Position numbers and translations under genes: made by a program | Notes under the pieces: model-generated | Seen by the model: only the letters and a program-made list of their open reading frames with translations | What the model was told of the DNA's origin: nothing | The model's database searches: none | In this document: positions 1-8,143 of the stretch, piece after piece | How the letters are laid out: each line of letters opens with the position of its first letter | Position numbering within the stretch: the first letter of the stretch is position 1 | Source of the DNA: Planctomycetota bacterium | GTDB taxonomy: Bacteria; Planctomycetota; Planctomycetia; Pirellulales; UBA1268 | Direction: 5' to 3' | DNA: 38,660 nucleotides | Assembly (NCBI GenBank): GCA_027592945.1 | Contig: JAQCJP010000005.1 | Coordinates: forward strand, 1 to 38,660

Positions 1-423
1 GACGGCCGTCACGAGGCCATCGACGAGAATCCATCCCCACGGGTAATCGCGAGGCACCGAAAAGGCGGCCATCAGCTTGGCCGCCGCTTCAAACAGAATC
101 AGGATGCCGAGAAACACCACCAAGGCCTCGATCCCCAGGCCCGGCACGGCGAGCATGACGGTGCCCGAGACGACCGCAAGGGCCCCGCAGAGGAGCGTCA
201 GCCAGAAGCCCTTCCAGGTGTAGGTGCCGAAGGCGGCGACCAGTTGCATGATCCCGCCGGCCAGCAGGAGCCCGCCGATGAAGAGGTTGATCGCGAGCGC
301 CGGAACCAGCGGCCAGGTGAGCGAGGCAGCCCCGAGCAGCAGCAGCAACGCGCCGACACCGAAGGACCAGTTGCGGAGCGTGGTGATCGGACTGGGCTGG
401 TCGCGGTGAGCAAGATCGGCCAT
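1..423 (-). CDS. HdeD-family (DUF308) membrane protein, partial
   Basis: The gene starts at the ATG complementary to 421-423 and is still open at the left window edge, so 141 codons are visible and the C-terminus is missing. The visible protein is a run of hydrophobic helices separated by short turns, with repeated segments such as LFIGGLLLAGGIMQLVAAF and ALVVFLGILILFEAAAKLM. This is the pattern of the HdeD/DUF308 family of small six-helix inner-membrane proteins, some of which are linked to acid resistance in enterobacteria. The N-terminal 15 residues are polar and probably cytoplasmic. No strong ribosome binding site precedes the start. Its role here is unknown; the family assignment is fairly secure, the acid-resistance function is not. 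Confidence 0.75.
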   Translation of the reverse strand, partial: MADLAHRDQPSPITTLRNWSFGVGALLLLLGAASLTWPLVPALAINLFIGGLLLAGGIMQLVAAFGTYTWKGFWLTLLCGALAVVSGTVMLAVPGLGIEALVVFLGILILFEAAAKLMAAFSVPRDYPWGWILVDGLVTAV

Positions 424-565
424 TGAAGAGAATCCCAGAGGTGCAGAGCGCAGAAGATAGCAGTGAGACAGGGCCACAGGATGCCGCCGTTCGGCGGCCG
501 CAGACTCATGAATGGGCAGTGTACCGCGGCGATGCGAGTTCCGCGCGATTTCGGCTCCCGGAACG

Positions 566-1087
566 CTAGGCGGGTGGCAACCCCTCCATCCGCCGCCAGG
601 CGCTCATTTGCCCCAGGTGCATCATCATGTGCCCGCCGCAGTAAAAGGCCTGCGCCGAGCCGATCGTGGGAAACAGATCCTTCATCCGCCCGGGGGCCGG
701 GTTGGGCTGCTGGAAGACGTCGTCGGGCGTGCTCCGAAGGGCTCCGGTCACCATCCGATAGCCCTCGTGGAAGAAATCGAGCACCGCGTCCATCGCGGGA
801 TAGAGATCGCCGTCGGGATCGTCACGGCAGACGGCATCTTTGGAGAGCGCCACCTCAAACTGCCCCGGAACGCTCGGCGCTGGATGGCCGATCTGGATCA
901 GCACCTTCGGTGCGTAGAGCGAGAGGTGGCCGTAAATGAAGGCGGGATGGTTCGATTCCACCACCACGCCACCGGGCGACGCAAACCGGGCGAACCGCTC
1001 GGCCGAGACGCCCCCCAGGAGCCGATCGGCGTAGCCGAGCGACACGCCCAGCGAGTCGGCAATCACGTTTCCAAGCGAACGGGCCAT
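566..1087 (-). CDS. DinB-like superfamily protein
   Basis: A 173-residue protein. The start at 1087 (MARSLGNVIAD) is preceded by a clear GGAGG eight bases upstream; the frame stays open further upstream, but that part looks non-coding. The protein is mostly helical, with histidines spread as in DinB/YfiT four-helix bundles: the NHPAF...GHLSLY segment near residues 45-56, HEGYRM in the middle, and a C-terminal GGHMMMHLGQMSAWRR segment that matches the usual final metal-binding helix of the superfamily. Members bind a divalent metal and are often thiol transferases or hydrolases, but the substrate cannot be read from sequence. It is divergent from the serine dehydratase across about 200 bases. 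Confidence 0.72.
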   Translation of the reverse strand: MARSLGNVIADSLGVSLGYADRLLGGVSAERFARFASPGGVVVESNHPAFIYGHLSLYAPKVLIQIGHPAPSVPGQFEVALSKDAVCRDDPDGDLYPAMDAVLDFFHEGYRMVTGALRSTPDDVFQQPNPAPGRMKDLFPTIGSAQAFYCGGHMMMHLGQMSAWRRMEGLPPA

Positions 1088-1286
1088 TGGTGGAGCCTCC
1101 AAACTGCACTGGCGGGTTGGGGTGTCTCGCGGTGCAGGCCGCGGCACCCTGGCATCTTCCGGAATTGCAGCGGCGATGTCCATTCCGCCCGCGGGCGTCC
1201 ACACGCAGCTCGACCTGACCCCGCCGCGAGACCATCGTTTATCCTTAACTGGATTTTCCGCCACCGACGTCTCGTGGGCCACACGC

Positions 1287-2903
1287 ATGCTCGTCAGCAT
1301 TTACAACGATGTGATCGGTCCCATCATGCGGGGTGGGTCCAGTTCGCACTGCGCCGCCGCCCTGCGGATCGGCCGACTGGCCCGCGACCTGATGGGCGGA
1401 ACGCCCGAGACGGTCTTGGTCGAGTTCGACCGGGCCGGCTCGCTGCCGACAACGCACGAGTCGCAGGGCTCCGACATGGGACTCTTCGGCGGGCTCCTCG
1501 GCTGGGAGGCCGACGATCCGAGACTGCCCGAGTCACCCGCGGCGCTGCTGGCGACCGGGGCTGACCTGCGAATCGAGACGGTCGATGTCGCCGACCCCCA
1601 TCCCAACACCTACCGGCTTACGCTCACCCGCGGCGGCTGTCGCCATTCGCTGCGGGCGATCTCGACCGGTGGAGGCATGATCGAACTGATCGCGGTCGAC
1701 GAGATCCCGCTCTCCGTCCACGGCGGCTACCACGAGACACTGTTCCTGTTCCGGGGCGACGCCGCCAATCAACACGCGGCTGACCTGGCAGGCCGGATCG
1801 CGGCCACCGAGTTCGACTGGGAACCCGACGCCCTCGAGGTCCACCACGCCGACGCGGGGACGCTTGTGCAGCTCAGCACTGAGCAGCCAGTGTCACCGGA
1901 ACTCTCTGCCCGGCTGGTCGCCGGCTCCGCTCCAGCTGCCGTCCACTCGCTCGCGCCGGTTCTGCCGGTTCGATCCCGCCGCGGCATGCAGGTGCCCTTC
2001 AACTCGGCCGCCCAACTCCTGGCAGCCGACGCCGGCCGCGGCAGCCCGCTGTGGCGGCATGCGATCGATTACGAGATGGCCCGCGGCGGCCTCTCCGAGC
2101 GGGAGGTCATCGATCGCATGGTGGCCATCGTGCGACTCCTGAAAGGCTCGATTGCCGAGGGTATCGCCGGCACCGCCTACGAAGACCGGATCCTGCCCGC
2201 CCAGGCCCCCGGCTTTGCTGCGGCGCTGGCTGGCGGGCGTCTGCTTGGCGATGCGCTCCTCAATCGGATCGTGCTGGCCACGACCGCCCTGATGGAGGTC
2301 AAGAGTTCGATGGGGGTGATCGTGGCGGCACCTACCGCGGGTGCCTGCGCGGCCCTCCCAGCCGCGGTGATCGCCGCCGCTGAGTCACTGGATCTCGACG
2401 AGGAAGCGATGGCCCGTGCCATGCTTGCCGCCGGCCTGGTGGGCGTCTTCATCTGCACGCCCTGGTCCTTCGCCGCGGAGGTCGGTGGCTGCCAGGCCGA
2501 GGGAGGGTCGGCCGCCGCGATGGCTGCCGCCGGCCTTGTCACACTCGCCGACGGCACTCTCGAGCAGGCTCTGGCGGCCGCCTCGCTGGCGCTCCAGAGC
2601 ATGCTCGGGCTGATCTGTGATCCGGTCGCCGGCCGGGTGGAAGTGCCCTGCCTCGGCAAGAACGTGATGGCCGCGGCCAACGCCCTGGCCTGCTGCAACA
2701 TGGCGCTGGCGGGTTTTGCCGAGGTGATTCCCTTCGATGAGGTCGTCGCCTCGGCGGCCCGCGTCGCCGGCCAGATGCCCCGAGAACTTCGCTGCACCAC
2801 CCTCGGCGGCCTGGCGATCACGCCGGCTGCATCGACCATCGCCGACCAGTTGGCCGCTCGCAAGGCCGCCACCTGCGGCGCGGCTGGCTGCGGCTGCCGC
2901 TAG
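1287..2903 (+). CDS. sdaA: L-serine ammonia-lyase, iron-sulfur type, beta and alpha domains fused
   Basis: Deaminates L-serine to pyruvate and ammonia in the cytoplasm. The 538-residue protein has the N-terminal beta domain (start MLVSIYNDVIGPIM, then SSSH at residues 18-21) and a C-terminal alpha domain from about residue 240. Cysteines 402, 444 and 455 reproduce exactly the CX41CX10C spacing known for the 4Fe-4S cluster of bacterial L-serine dehydratases, within GGCQAE, LICDPVAG and VPCLGKN. The start was chosen because family members begin at this SIxDxIGPI motif; no good ribosome binding site precedes it and the frame is open further upstream (ATG at 1176). The last nine residues contain three extra cysteines. 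The stop codon overlaps that of the convergent PEP-CTERM gene. Confidence 0.92.
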   Translation: MLVSIYNDVIGPIMRGGSSSHCAAALRIGRLARDLMGGTPETVLVEFDRAGSLPTTHESQGSDMGLFGGLLGWEADDPRLPESPAALLATGADLRIETVDVADPHPNTYRLTLTRGGCRHSLRAISTGGGMIELIAVDEIPLSVHGGYHETLFLFRGDAANQHAADLAGRIAATEFDWEPDALEVHHADAGTLVQLSTEQPVSPELSARLVAGSAPAAVHSLAPVLPVRSRRGMQVPFNSAAQLLAADAGRGSPLWRHAIDYEMARGGLSEREVIDRMVAIVRLLKGSIAEGIAGTAYEDRILPAQAPGFAAALAGGRLLGDALLNRIVLATTALMEVKSSMGVIVAAPTAGACAALPAAVIAAAESLDLDEEAMARAMLAAGLVGVFICTPWSFAAEVGGCQAEGGSAAAMAAAGLVTLADGTLEQALAAASLALQSMLGLICDPVAGRVEVPCLGKNVMAAANALACCNMALAGFAEVIPFDEVVASAARVAGQMPRELRCTTLGGLAITPAASTIADQLAARKAATCGAAGCGCR

Positions 2904-3637
2904 CGCCGCCATCGGCCGCGGCCGATCATGGCGTAGCAGACGAATCCTGCGGCGAGCACGACAGCGACACCGCCCGGTTCAGGAACCGCCGCGATGTCGT
3001 CGATCAGGATCGTGTTCACCGACGTGCCCGTCTGGACGAACCCCCCGCTCTGATAACTCAGCGGAGCAGCCCCGGCAAGAACCTCAAATCGTGTGACCCC
3101 GCCGATCGTGTCGGCAAAGGTTCCGGTGCCGCCGCTGCCTGACACATACGAGAAGTTTCCTTCCTCGAGTCCAAACGAATACGTGCTCCAGCCCGAAGCG
3201 ACGCTCTGGGCGTCTGATGCGAACCAGCCTCCGGGGCCGCCAAAGGCGAGCCTCATGCTCACCGGGCTCGTCCCGGCATCGACGTTCGCCCAGAGGTCGA
3301 TGCCGGTGACGCCGGCCGCCGGGTAGTTCCCCTGCCACTGTGAGCCATCGTTCCACATCAGCCATTTGCCGTTGGACCCGCCACCGTCGGAGAAGTGACT
3401 CAGGTAGCCGACTTGTCCGTCAGGCCCAAGAGATGAGACCTGCGTCGGCCATGTGCCATTGCTGCCGATTCGCCAGCCTTCGCTGGTCGCCGAAAAGGTG
3501 TCGCGGGACGAAAGCGAGATCTCGGCCGCTGCCGGGCCGGCAGCCACCAGGAAAGCCGCCACCAGCAAGCCGAGTTGCCCGGCGGTCAGCCACCCGGCGT
3601 GCTTGGTCCTCATCAGTTTCAGATTGCCGCATCTCAT
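2900..3637 (-). CDS. PEP-CTERM sorting domain protein
   Basis: A 245-residue predicted secreted protein. The start at 3637 (MRCGNLKLMRTK) is preceded by AAAGGA eight bases upstream; an internal ATG at 3613 is an alternative. A signal peptide with a long hydrophobic core (LGLLVAAFLVAAGPAAA) is followed by a Ser/Gly/Trp-rich domain of about 180 residues that looks like an all-beta extracellular domain. The tail VPEP, a hydrophobic helix and a basic end (GRGRWRR) are the hallmarks of PEP-CTERM substrates, which an exosortase cleaves and anchors in the cell envelope. No exosortase is encoded in the window. The specific function is unknown. The stop codon shares a CTAG palindrome with the stop of sdaA. 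Confidence 0.85.
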   Translation of the reverse strand: MRCGNLKLMRTKHAGWLTAGQLGLLVAAFLVAAGPAAAEISLSSRDTFSATSEGWRIGSNGTWPTQVSSLGPDGQVGYLSHFSDGGGSNGKWLMWNDGSQWQGNYPAAGVTGIDLWANVDAGTSPVSMRLAFGGPGGWFASDAQSVASGWSTYSFGLEEGNFSYVSGSGGTGTFADTIGGVTRFEVLAGAAPLSYQSGGFVQTGTSVNTILIDDIAAVPEPGGVAVVLAAGFVCYAMIGRGRWRR

Positions 3638-3778
3638 GGAACGAATCCTTTTGGCAAGAGTCTCGCTTGCTTTGTTGCCCATCCCCGCCGCGACCAGATG
3701 ATAGTCGCCGCACACCGAGTCGGCCAAATTTCAACGGTCGAAAATGCCGTGCTCTTGCCAAACAGGGGCTGGGGCCTC

Positions 3779-3803
3779 TTTTCCGCTTGTCGCGAGCGGA
3801 AAA
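3779..3803. other. Perfect 9-bp inverted repeat, operator- or hairpin-like
   Basis: TTTTCCGCT (3779-3787) and AGCGGAAAA (3795-3803) are perfect inverted repeats separated by seven bases. The T run is on the outer 5' side and the A run on the outer 3' side on either strand, so it does not have the layout of an intrinsic terminator. It lies about 140 bases upstream of the PEP-CTERM start at 3637 and downstream of purN. It could be a protein-binding site or an RNA hairpin. Apart from this repeat, the 281-base gap 3638-3918 shows nothing I can name. Confidence 0.35.
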
Positions 3804-3918
3804 ACGGGTGGTTCTCCAGTTGGGCTCACCGGCTCACCGATTCCGGCGGGAAACCTCGTTGGTTCGGAGGTCACCGCCATCAGCTTTCTGCACACGCTGC
3901 GGAATGACGGAAGGCGGC

Positions 3919-4515
3919 TTACGGCAGCAGGCCCTTGGCAATCCGCCCGATCGCCCGCGGGAGCGTCTCGCATTCGGCGGCGAAGACTCGGGCCGCCAGC
4001 GACTCCGGGCTGTCGTCGGCGAGGACCGGCACGGTCGCCTGAAGCAGCACCCGGCCGTGGTCGTATTCGTCGTCGACGAGATGGACCGTGCAGCCCGAGA
4101 CGGTGCAGCCTCGCTCGAGCACGGCCCGATGCACGTGCATCCCGTGGAATCCCTTGCCGCCGAACGCCGGCAGGAGCGAGGGATGGATGTTGATCACCCG
4201 GCCGGCGAACTCGCGGGGAACTTTCACGAGATGGAGAAATCCCGCCATCACGACAAGCTCGGCCCCGGCCTCCCGGCAGACCCCGAAGAGCCGCTCGCTC
4301 CAGGGCTCCACCCCCTGCCCCTCCGCCGGCATGACCCTGACAGGAAGCCTCGCCCGCTCGGCGATCCGCACACCGCGGACATCGCCGCGACTGGCCACCA
4401 CGACGACCACCTCGGCCGGCAGCCGGCCGGCGGCGATCCGGTCGAGGAGGTTTTCGAGCGTACGGCCGGAGCCGGATAGCAAGACCGCGAGCCGGAGGTG
4501 ACGGTTTTCGCTCAT
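3919..4515 (-). CDS. purN: Phosphoribosylglycinamide formyltransferase (GART)
   Basis: Transfers a formyl group from 10-formyl-tetrahydrofolate to GAR in purine synthesis. The 198-residue length is typical. Family motifs are present: SGSGRTLENLL near the N-terminus (the usual form is SGxGSNL), N109 and H111 in NIHPSLLPAF, and D152 in VDDEYDHG; these correspond to the catalytic Asn-His-Asp triad of E. coli PurN (N106, H108, D144). AGAGGG lies eight bases before the ATG at 4513-4515. The gene sits downstream of ileS on the same strand with about a 100-base gap, so it may be co-transcribed. The serine-to-arginine change in the phosphate loop (SGSGRT) is a minor divergence. Confidence 0.93.
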   Translation of the reverse strand: MSENRHLRLAVLLSGSGRTLENLLDRIAAGRLPAEVVVVVASRGDVRGVRIAERARLPVRVMPAEGQGVEPWSERLFGVCREAGAELVVMAGFLHLVKVPREFAGRVINIHPSLLPAFGGKGFHGMHVHRAVLERGCTVSGCTVHLVDDEYDHGRVLLQATVPVLADDSPESLAARVFAAECETLPRAIGRIAKGLLP

Positions 4516-4616
4516 CAGCAGAGCCCTCTCATCCGAACAACCGCCAGCCTCGGGATCTGGTCACGACACGACGTGTGACGGTGCTGCATGTCACGAGGCC
4601 GTGCGCCAGGTCCCTG

Positions 4617-7600
4617 TCACGTCCGCCTCACGTCGATCACCAGCGGATGTCCGTCGATCTCGATCCGCTCGCCGCCTGCCGGCTCGTCCGCCGAGACGCT
4701 CGCGGTCGTCGCCAGCGTCTCGGCAGCCACGTAGTCGAGATGGGCCTCGATGGCCTCCCGCAACTCGCCCGAGGTCGAGGCGAAGACCAGTTCAATCCGC
4801 TCGGTGAACTCGAGGTCGAGCGTCTTGCGGCGGGTCTGGACCGAATGAACCACCTCGCGGACGAGCCCCTCGGCGACGAGTTCCGGCGTCAGGTCTTTCG
4901 CGACGACCACGACCGCCCGCGGCCCCTCGGCGGCCGCCCAGCCCGGCTTGGCCGTCGTCCGCACGATCACATCCCCCTCTTCGAGCATCGCCTCCCCGCC
5001 CCCGTCGAGAGGCACCGTCGCCTGGCCCGAATCGTGAATCGCCGCCAGGATCGCTGCCCCGTCGGCCGTGCCGAGGGCCTTGCGAAGCCGGGGCAGGTCC
5101 TTGCCCAATCGGGGCCCGAGCTTCTTGAGGTCGGGCAGCACGCTCCGCTCGATGTAGCGATCGGGCTCGCGACAGATCTCAAACTGCTTGACGTTGAGCT
5201 CGTCGCAGACGAGTTCGGCATGGGCTGCCAGCCAGGCCTCGTCGCCCGTCGCCGGATCGGTAAGGATCACCTCGACCTTCGAGAGCGGCTGCCGCACCTT
5301 GAGCCTTTCGGCGGCCCGGGCCGCCCGTCCCAAGGAGGCGACGTCGCGGACGACGCCCATCCGCCGGACGAGGTCGCGATCGACGAGCGCCTCGTCCCCC
5401 TCGGGATAGTCGGTCAGATGCACGCTCTCGGGCACGGCGTCGCCAGCGCCGGCCACGGCGAGGTTCTGCCAGATCGCCTCGCTGACAAACGGCACGAAGG
5501 GCGCCGCCAGCCGGGCGATCGTCAGGAGCGTCTCATAGAGCGTCCAGTAGGCGTCGAGCTTGTCGGGGTTGGCTTCCGGCCCGCCGTCGGCCCTGCCCGC
5601 CGCCCAGAAGCGATCCCGACTGCTTCGGACAAACCAGTTGCTGACGGCGTCGACGAGCCGGGAAAGCTCGCCCGCCGCAGCGAAGTGGTCGTAGGCGTCG
5701 AGCCGCTCGACCATCACCGCCGCCGTGGCGTGGAGTTCCGAGAGCATCCAGCGGTCGAGTTCGCCTCGCTCGGCAGCGGACCGCCAGCCGCGGGCCCGGG
5801 CCAGGTCGGCATGGTCGAGCTGGCCCGGAGCGGCGAGCACCGCCGCCGGATCGAAGCCGTCGATCTCGGCGTAGATCACGAAGAACGAGTAGACGTTCCA
5901 GAGCCGCAGGAGAAACTCGGGGATGCTTTCGCGGATTGCTCGCTCGTTGTAGCGGATCCCGGTCCAGGGCGGCTGGCCGGCCAGGAAGAACCACCGCAGG
6001 GCGTCGGCCCCGTAGGCGTCGAAGATCTCGGCCGGCTCGCGGTAGTTCCGCCGGCTCTTGCTCATCTTCTGGCCGTCCTCACCGAGCATGTGGCCCAGGA
6101 CGATGCAGGTCTTGAAGGGGTGCGGATATTCGCCTGGCGGGGCGGCGGCCCCGGGCGGCAGATCGCCCTCGTAGCCGGCCCCGAAGAGGAGCGTGCTGAT
6201 CGCGAGCTGGCTGTAGAACCAGCCACGGGTCTGATCGATCGCCTCGGAGATGAAGTCCGCCGGAAACTGGGCGGCAAACTCGTCACCGCCACGATGCGGC
6301 CAGCCCCACTGGGCAAACGGCATGCAGCCGGAGTCGAACCAGCAGTCGATCACCTCGCTGACTCGTCGCATCCGCTTGCCGGGAGCAAAGGGGGAGTCGT
6401 AGGTGACCGCATCGATGTAGGGCTTGTGGACGCGGAGGTCGTCGGAGAGGTCGGGATCGGCCCGCTTCGCCTGATCGAAGACCTCGACCCCGCCGACTCC
6501 CGGCTTGGCGAGCAGTGCCTCGTAGGAAGGCACTGCCTCGGCCTGGCCCGTCTCCTCGCAGACCCAGATCGGCAGGGGAGTGCCCCAATACCGCTCCCGG
6601 GAAAGGGCCCAGTCGACATTGGTCTCGAGGAAGTTGCCGAACCGGCCGTGCTTGATATGGTCGGGCAGCCAGTCGATCTGCTCGTTGTTGGCCAGCATCT
6701 GCTCGCGGAAGCGGCTGGTGCGAATGAACCAGCTCTCCCGCGGGTACTGGATCAGGGGGTCCTTCTCGGCCCGCCAACAGAAGGGATAGTCGTGGACGTA
6801 CTGCTCCTGGTGGACCAGCAGCCCGCGGGCCTTGAGGTCACGGGTGATGTCGCGGTCGCAGTCTTTCACAAACCGCCCCGAGCCCATCGGGAACGCGTCG
6901 GTAAAGGTTCCGTCGGGGGCGACCGGATTGAGGAGCGTCGGCTCATTGCCCGAAGCGAAACGGGCCTGCTCCGCCACCAGCACGCCGTAGTCGACCTCGC
7001 CGAACGCCGGGGCCACGTGGACGATGCCGGTGCCGGAGTCGGTGGTCACAAAGTCAGCCGCCACCACCCGCCAGGCGGCCGGCTCGGCCCCGCCGGCAGC
7101 GAGCGGCGCAGGCTGCGGCGGGCCCTCGGGCCGGAAGATGTCGAAGGGCGGTAGGTACGAGCGGCCGACGAGCGAATCGCCTCGCAGCCGCTCGACGACC
7201 TCGAACGCCATCTTGAGCTTCTCGCCAAAGGCCGCGGCGAGCGGCCCGGCGATGACATACTCGCGGCCGGCAGCCGGCTCGCCTTCGACGGCCGCCTCCC
7301 GCAGCACGACGTACTCGAGGTCGGCCTTCACCGCCGCGAACTGATTGGAGGGCAGCGTCCAGGGCGTCGTCGTCCAGGCGACGAGGCAGCGGGCGGTCGG
7401 CTCGCCGGCCTCGTCCAGCAACGGAAACGCGACGAAGACGCTCGGATCGGCCACCTCGCGATAGCCCTGCCCGACTTCGCCTGCCGAGAGGGCGGTTCCG
7501 CCCTGGCCCCACCACCAGACGATCTTGTGGCCCTTGTAGAGCAGCCCCCGATCGAAGAGCGTGGTCAGAGCCCACCAGACGCTCTCCACGAACGACTTGT

Positions 7601-8054
7601 GGTAGGTGACATAGGCCGTGGAGAGGTCGATCCAAAACCCGATCCGCTCGGTGAGGGTTTCCCACTCTTTGGTGTACCGCCAAACGCTCTCCTGGCACTT
7701 GTGGATAAAGGGCTCGACCCCGTAGGCCTCGATCTCGGCTTTGGAGTGAATGCCGAGCTCCTTGCAGACCTCGACCTCGACTGGCAGGCCGTGGGTATCC
7801 CAGCCCGCCTTCCGCTCGCAGTATTCCCCCCGCATCGTCCGGTAGCGGGGATAGAGATCCTTGATGGTGCGGGTCAGGCAGTGCCCGGGATGGGGCATCC
7901 CATTGGCCGTCGGCGGCCCTTCGTAGAACACAAATCGGGGGCCATCACGGCGGGCTGCCAGCGACTTCTCGTAGATGGATGCCGATCGCCAGAAGGCGGT
8001 GATGTCGGCTTCGAGGGCGGGAAAGTCAGGCTTGCCGCGGACGGGCTGAAACAT
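4617..8054 (-). CDS. ileS: Isoleucyl-tRNA synthetase, long (type 2-like) form
   Basis: Charges tRNA-Ile with isoleucine. The 1145-residue protein has the class I signature HPGH (HIGH motif) at residues 55-58 and KMSKS at about 663-667. GWDTHGLPVE, the editing-domain segments AWTTTPWTLPSNQ and DSGTGIVHVAPAFGE, the anticodon-binding region (LDRWMLSELH) and a long C-terminal extension are all present. Length and motifs fit the eukaryote-like type 2 enzymes, which are often less sensitive to mupirocin. The start at 8054 (MFQPVRGKPDF) was chosen by family alignment; the frame is open upstream. The segment that usually reads CPRCGTxLSSHEV has lost its CxxC pair and reads WWWGQGGTALSAGEV. The MFS gene lies upstream on the same strand. 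Confidence 0.95.
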   Translation of the reverse strand: MFQPVRGKPDFPALEADITAFWRSASIYEKSLAARRDGPRFVFYEGPPTANGMPHPGHCLTRTIKDLYPRYRTMRGEYCERKAGWDTHGLPVEVEVCKELGIHSKAEIEAYGVEPFIHKCQESVWRYTKEWETLTERIGFWIDLSTAYVTYHKSFVESVWWALTTLFDRGLLYKGHKIVWWWGQGGTALSAGEVGQGYREVADPSVFVAFPLLDEAGEPTARCLVAWTTTPWTLPSNQFAAVKADLEYVVLREAAVEGEPAAGREYVIAGPLAAAFGEKLKMAFEVVERLRGDSLVGRSYLPPFDIFRPEGPPQPAPLAAGGAEPAAWRVVAADFVTTDSGTGIVHVAPAFGEVDYGVLVAEQARFASGNEPTLLNPVAPDGTFTDAFPMGSGRFVKDCDRDITRDLKARGLLVHQEQYVHDYPFCWRAEKDPLIQYPRESWFIRTSRFREQMLANNEQIDWLPDHIKHGRFGNFLETNVDWALSRERYWGTPLPIWVCEETGQAEAVPSYEALLAKPGVGGVEVFDQAKRADPDLSDDLRVHKPYIDAVTYDSPFAPGKRMRRVSEVIDCWFDSGCMPFAQWGWPHRGGDEFAAQFPADFISEAIDQTRGWFYSQLAISTLLFGAGYEGDLPPGAAAPPGEYPHPFKTCIVLGHMLGEDGQKMSKSRRNYREPAEIFDAYGADALRWFFLAGQPPWTGIRYNERAIRESIPEFLLRLWNVYSFFVIYAEIDGFDPAAVLAAPGQLDHADLARARGWRSAAERGELDRWMLSELHATAAVMVERLDAYDHFAAAGELSRLVDAVSNWFVRSSRDRFWAAGRADGGPEANPDKLDAYWTLYETLLTIARLAAPFVPFVSEAIWQNLAVAGAGDAVPESVHLTDYPEGDEALVDRDLVRRMGVVRDVASLGRAARAAERLKVRQPLSKVEVILTDPATGDEAWLAAHAELVCDELNVKQFEICREPDRYIERSVLPDLKKLGPRLGKDLPRLRKALGTADGAAILAAIHDSGQATVPLDGGGEAMLEEGDVIVRTTAKPGWAAAEGPRAVVVVAKDLTPELVAEGLVREVVHSVQTRRKTLDLEFTERIELVFASTSGELREAIEAHLDYVAAETLATTASVSADEPAGGERIEIDGHPLVIDVRRT

Positions 8055-8143
8055 CTCGGACCAGGAGGGGACATGGAAACGCTGCCAAGCCGCAAATCCT
8101 AACGCGACCTCACGGCCCCGACCAAGGGCCGCTCGTGCCGCCC

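Noticed and set aside
940-965. A GGTTCGATTCC string resembling a tRNA T-loop
   Set aside because: It lies inside the DinB-like coding sequence, and no matching acceptor, D or anticodon arms are present.
4575-7154. An 859-codon open frame on the plus strand opposite ileS
   Set aside because: It is antisense to a full-length ileS with all catalytic motifs. Its protein is rich in Arg, Gly, Pro and His without any domain, as expected from a GC-rich shadow frame.
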